Below, piece by piece: positions 62,540 through 64,000 of a DNA stretch of 64,000 bases (position 1 is its first letter; every line of letters begins with the position of its first letter). The stretch covers positions 1 to 64,000 of the forward strand of contig JALEMJ010000016.1 of assembly GCA_022768285.1 (NCBI GenBank), given 5' to 3'. Below the pieces are notes generated by a model that saw only the letters and a list, made by a program, of their open reading frames with translations, made no database searches and had not been told where the DNA came from. Source of the stretch: Aerococcus sp. Its GTDB lineage: Bacteria; Bacillota; Bacilli; Lactobacillales; Aerococcaceae. The position numbers and the translations under genes were made by a program.

Positions 62540-62902
62540 TGGAGCTGAGGGGATTTGAACCCCTGTCCAAACATGCCGGATCGTATAACGTTTACCGCTA
62601 TAGTTTACCGATTCGATTTAGCTCACAAAAGGCAGATAAACATACCATTTTTGCTCGCGAATCCGATTAATCTCTTTCCCGGACTCCGGATCGAAGTCCG
62701 AAGACGTATCCCACTGCAATAAGACCTGCGACTGACACATGGGCGATACCAGGCAGATCTGACTTAGCTGACTAGGCAGCTAAAGCCAAGTTAGATTGAC
62801 TATTTTCGTCAATTAAATTTAAGGTAACGTTCATAACGAAGACGTAACCTCCGAGCAGTGGTTATACTCCGAATCATGCCTGTCGAATCCAATAACAGCC
62901 CC
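62540..62902 (-). ncRNA. ssrA: tmRNA (SsrA)
   Basis: The 5' end GGGGCTG pairs with the 3' CAGCTCC(A). The tRNA-like domain has GGGGTTCAAATCCCC near the 3' end and GGATTCGACAGG near the 5' end. The tag reading frame, at 62810 down to 62772, encodes a peptide ending NLALAA before TAG. If GAC is the resume codon the tag is DENSQSNLALAA. It rescues stalled ribosomes with SmpB. It is about 363 nt long. Confidence 0.95.
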
Positions 62903-62920
62903 TAAATATGTCAATTAACT

Positions 62921-62948
62921 ATTATATAGGATTGACAAGCAATGTCAA
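62921..62948 (-). promoter_or_regulatory. Promoter of tmRNA
   Basis: On the minus strand -35 TTGACA (62943-62948), 16-bp spacer, -10 TATAAT (62921-62926), both perfect, 19 bp ahead of the mature 5' end. Confidence 0.85.
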
Positions 62949-63051
62949 CGGTCACTTTGCTTATGAAAATATTTAGATTGACAACTCCTATTGGTTTAGT
63001 GCTTCTAAATACGTATCTTAATGTTTCTATGCAGTATTTTTGTTAGGAAAG

Positions 63052-63060
63052 TGATATAAT
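63052..63060 (+). promoter_or_regulatory. Extended -10 promoter of folT
   Basis: TGATATAAT is a perfect extended -10 about 25 bp ahead of the riboswitch; the -35 is weak. Confidence 0.6.
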
Positions 63061-63086
63061 AAGTGCGTTGTTTAGTAAGTTTTAAC

Positions 63087-63180
63087 GATAGAGTAAGGAA
63101 ATTGCGTAAAGTGCTGAATGGATGGGATGTTGCCTTCAGACGAAAAAGCCTGAGCTTTGCGATAATTTCTTGCTTCCGCT
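63087..63180 (+). ncRNA. THF riboswitch
   Basis: The conserved core of the folate (folT) riboswitch is present in order: GAGTA, GCGTAAAGTG, TGAATGGATGGGATGTTG, a CTTCAG...CTGAG hairpin, and GATAATTTCTTGCTTCCGCT at the 3' end of the first helix. It is directly ahead of folT. The 3' strand TTCCGCTT (63174-63181) is complementary to AAGCGGAA (63211-63218) in the expression platform. Confidence 0.85.
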
Positions 63181-63210
63181 TGACGTTAATTATCACTAGT
63201 AATTCCGTTT

Positions 63211-63237
63211 AAGCGGAACTCTAAAGAAGGGAGTTCC
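63211..63237 (+). promoter_or_regulatory. Shine-Dalgarno sequester of the folT leader
   Basis: GGAACTC (63215-63221) pairs with GAGTTCC (63231-63237), closing off the AGAAGGGAG ribosome site. GGAA of the left arm is also part of the strand that can pair with the riboswitch end, so the two structures exclude each other. There is no T-run, so control is translational. Confidence 0.65.
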
Positions 63238-63241
63238 GATT

Positions 63242-63784
63242 ATGTCTACATCAAACAACAAACGTTTTCGTTTTACGCCAATGCAAATGGCGTTGGTTGC
63301 ATTATTTATGGCACTTAATATTGTGCTAACCCGCTTTTCTATTCCAATAGGGCAGAATAATCGTATTAGTTTTGGCTTTTTATCTACCGTATTCCTGGGA
63401 TTTTTCTTTGGACCTTGGGTGGCTGGCTTTGCATCAGCAGGGAACGATTTATTAAAATCCTTCTTATTCGGTGCATCAGGAGGTTTCTTCTTCGGTTTCA
63501 CTTTCAACGCGTTCCTCGGTGGCGTATTCTATGGCTTCTTTCTCCATCGCAAAGAAGTCAAATGGTATCATGTGCTGGGTGCTGTGTTGTGCAATACGAT
63601 TATCACGAACATCATTCTTGGAACGCTATGGCTCCATATCATGTACGGCACACCGATGCTCGCATTACTAGCAACTCGCGTGCCTCAGAATATCATTATG
63701 GGTGCTGTTCGCTTTGTTGTAATGTTGATTGTTATTAATATTTCACAATTTCAACCGTATTTCGACAAATACCGTACAGTTTAG
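63242..63784 (+). CDS. folT: Folate ECF transporter S component FolT
   Basis: A 180-residue protein with about six hydrophobic helices: ALVALFMALNIVLTRFSIPIGQNNRISFGFLSTVFLGFFFGPWVAGFASAGNDLLKSF, with the RFSIxIGxxxRISFGFLP-like start typical of FolT-type S components, and NIIMGAVRFVVMLIV at the end, which contacts the shared EcfT. It imports folate with the energy-coupling module. The THF riboswitch upstream confirms the substrate class. Confidence 0.9.
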   Translation: MSTSNNKRFRFTPMQMALVALFMALNIVLTRFSIPIGQNNRISFGFLSTVFLGFFFGPWVAGFASAGNDLLKSFLFGASGGFFFGFTFNAFLGGVFYGFFLHRKEVKWYHVLGAVLCNTIITNIILGTLWLHIMYGTPMLALLATRVPQNIIMGAVRFVVMLIVINISQFQPYFDKYRTV

Positions 63785-63812
63785 TTTGATGACTTAAAAA
63801 ATATATAGCACA

Positions 63813-63850
63813 AAAAATACCCAACAGTTCCGTTAACTGTTGGGTATTTG
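63813..63850. terminator. Bidirectional terminator between folT and uppP
   Basis: AAATACCCAACAGTT and AACTGTTGGGTATTT form a perfect 15-bp stem with a five-base loop, A-run on the left and T on the right. Confidence 0.92.
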
Positions 63851-63887
63851 ACTATATTGGATGTAATAGGCATGGTGATTGTGGAAA

Positions 63888-64000
63888 TTATATCAGTCGA
63901 ATGCTGAAGAAGAGAATCACAATAATTCCGAGCGCAATACGATACCATCCGAATGGTTTAAAGTCGTTCGTTTGGATGAAACGGAGTAAGAACTTGATAG
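63888..64000 (-). CDS. uppP: Undecaprenyl-diphosphatase UppP, C-terminal end
   Basis: Only the last about 37 codons lie in the window; the rest continues to the right. The end reads [35 protein letters not shown], matching the (FLLRYIxxxxFxPFGxYRIxLG) C-terminus of the BacA/UppP family. UppP recycles the undecaprenyl carrier for cell-wall synthesis. Confidence 0.85.
   Translation of the reverse strand, partial: IKFLLRFIQTNDFKPFGWYRIALGIIVILFFSIRLI

Noticed and set aside
1-64000. CRISPR arrays, insertion sequences and rRNA operons
   Set aside because: No regularly spaced repeats, no transposase frames or terminal inverted repeats, and no rRNA sequence seen.

Overview
The window is a stretch of a low- to mid-GC Gram-positive chromosome, almost certainly order Lactobacillales. 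The evidence is: a complete comG pseudopilin operon; tandem PepC aminopeptidases; a pyruvate kinase with a C-terminal phosphohistidine domain; class Ib nrdIEF; a ccpA gene beside YtxH/DUF948 genes; an ECF folate transporter behind a THF riboswitch; and pneumococcal-type histidine-triad (Pht) proteins. The Pht genes and general layout would fit the Aerococcaceae or a relative, but the genus cannot be fixed from the sequence alone.

Layout. 1-281: end of a CadD-type cadmium transporter gene. About 470-7050: a small phage-satellite-like island (PICI/SaPI type). Read from its right end it has a tyrosine integrase (inactivated by one in-frame TAA), a CI/Stl-like repressor, a divergent leftward operon (a small HTH regulator that looks frameshifted, a two-helix membrane protein, an Xis-like protein, three small acidic proteins, a primase and a D5-like helicase), and a candidate replication origin. 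7338-8505: nucleoside deoxyribosyltransferase and a membrane protein. 8605-12908: a zinc-acquisition operon behind a Zur-like box (AdcA-like lipoprotein, His-rich lipoprotein, 935-residue five-triad Pht protein). 13024-19643: mutS-mutL-msrB-ruvA-ruvB. 19698-26045: dnaE, pfkA, pyk. 26129-31573: rfbB-like gene, MscS channel, DUF948, YtxH, ccpA, lipid kinase. 31655-35086: yebC and two pepC copies. 35224-39278: comGA-GG. 39355-42058: pepP, efp, Asp23-family gene, nusB. 42132-50212: folD-xseA-xseB-ispA-tlyA-recN-miaA-hflX, tightly packed. 50318-53375: metQ-like lipoprotein, FetAB-like transporter and 5-formyl-THF cyclo-ligase. 53588-57260: nrdI-nrdE-nrdF behind two NrdR-like boxes. 57339-61609: universal stress protein, phosphatase, unknown protein, PhoU, M20 peptidase. 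61818-62902: two-gene HTH/membrane peptide unit, tRNA-Arg(CCG) and tmRNA. 63055-64000: THF riboswitch-folT and the end of uppP.

Functionally most of the window is core genome: DNA repair and replication, lower glycolysis with its regulator CcpA, folate and one-carbon metabolism (folD, formyl-THF cyclo-ligase, folT), dNTP synthesis and competence. The accessory parts are the left island and the Pht/zinc operon. The features most worth a second look are the island (origin-like inverted heptamers, repeats, structured leader, broken integrase and regulator), the Pht operon, the folT switch with a visible translational mechanism, a prenyl synthase with an altered second Asp-rich motif, and an NrdF with extensions at both ends.
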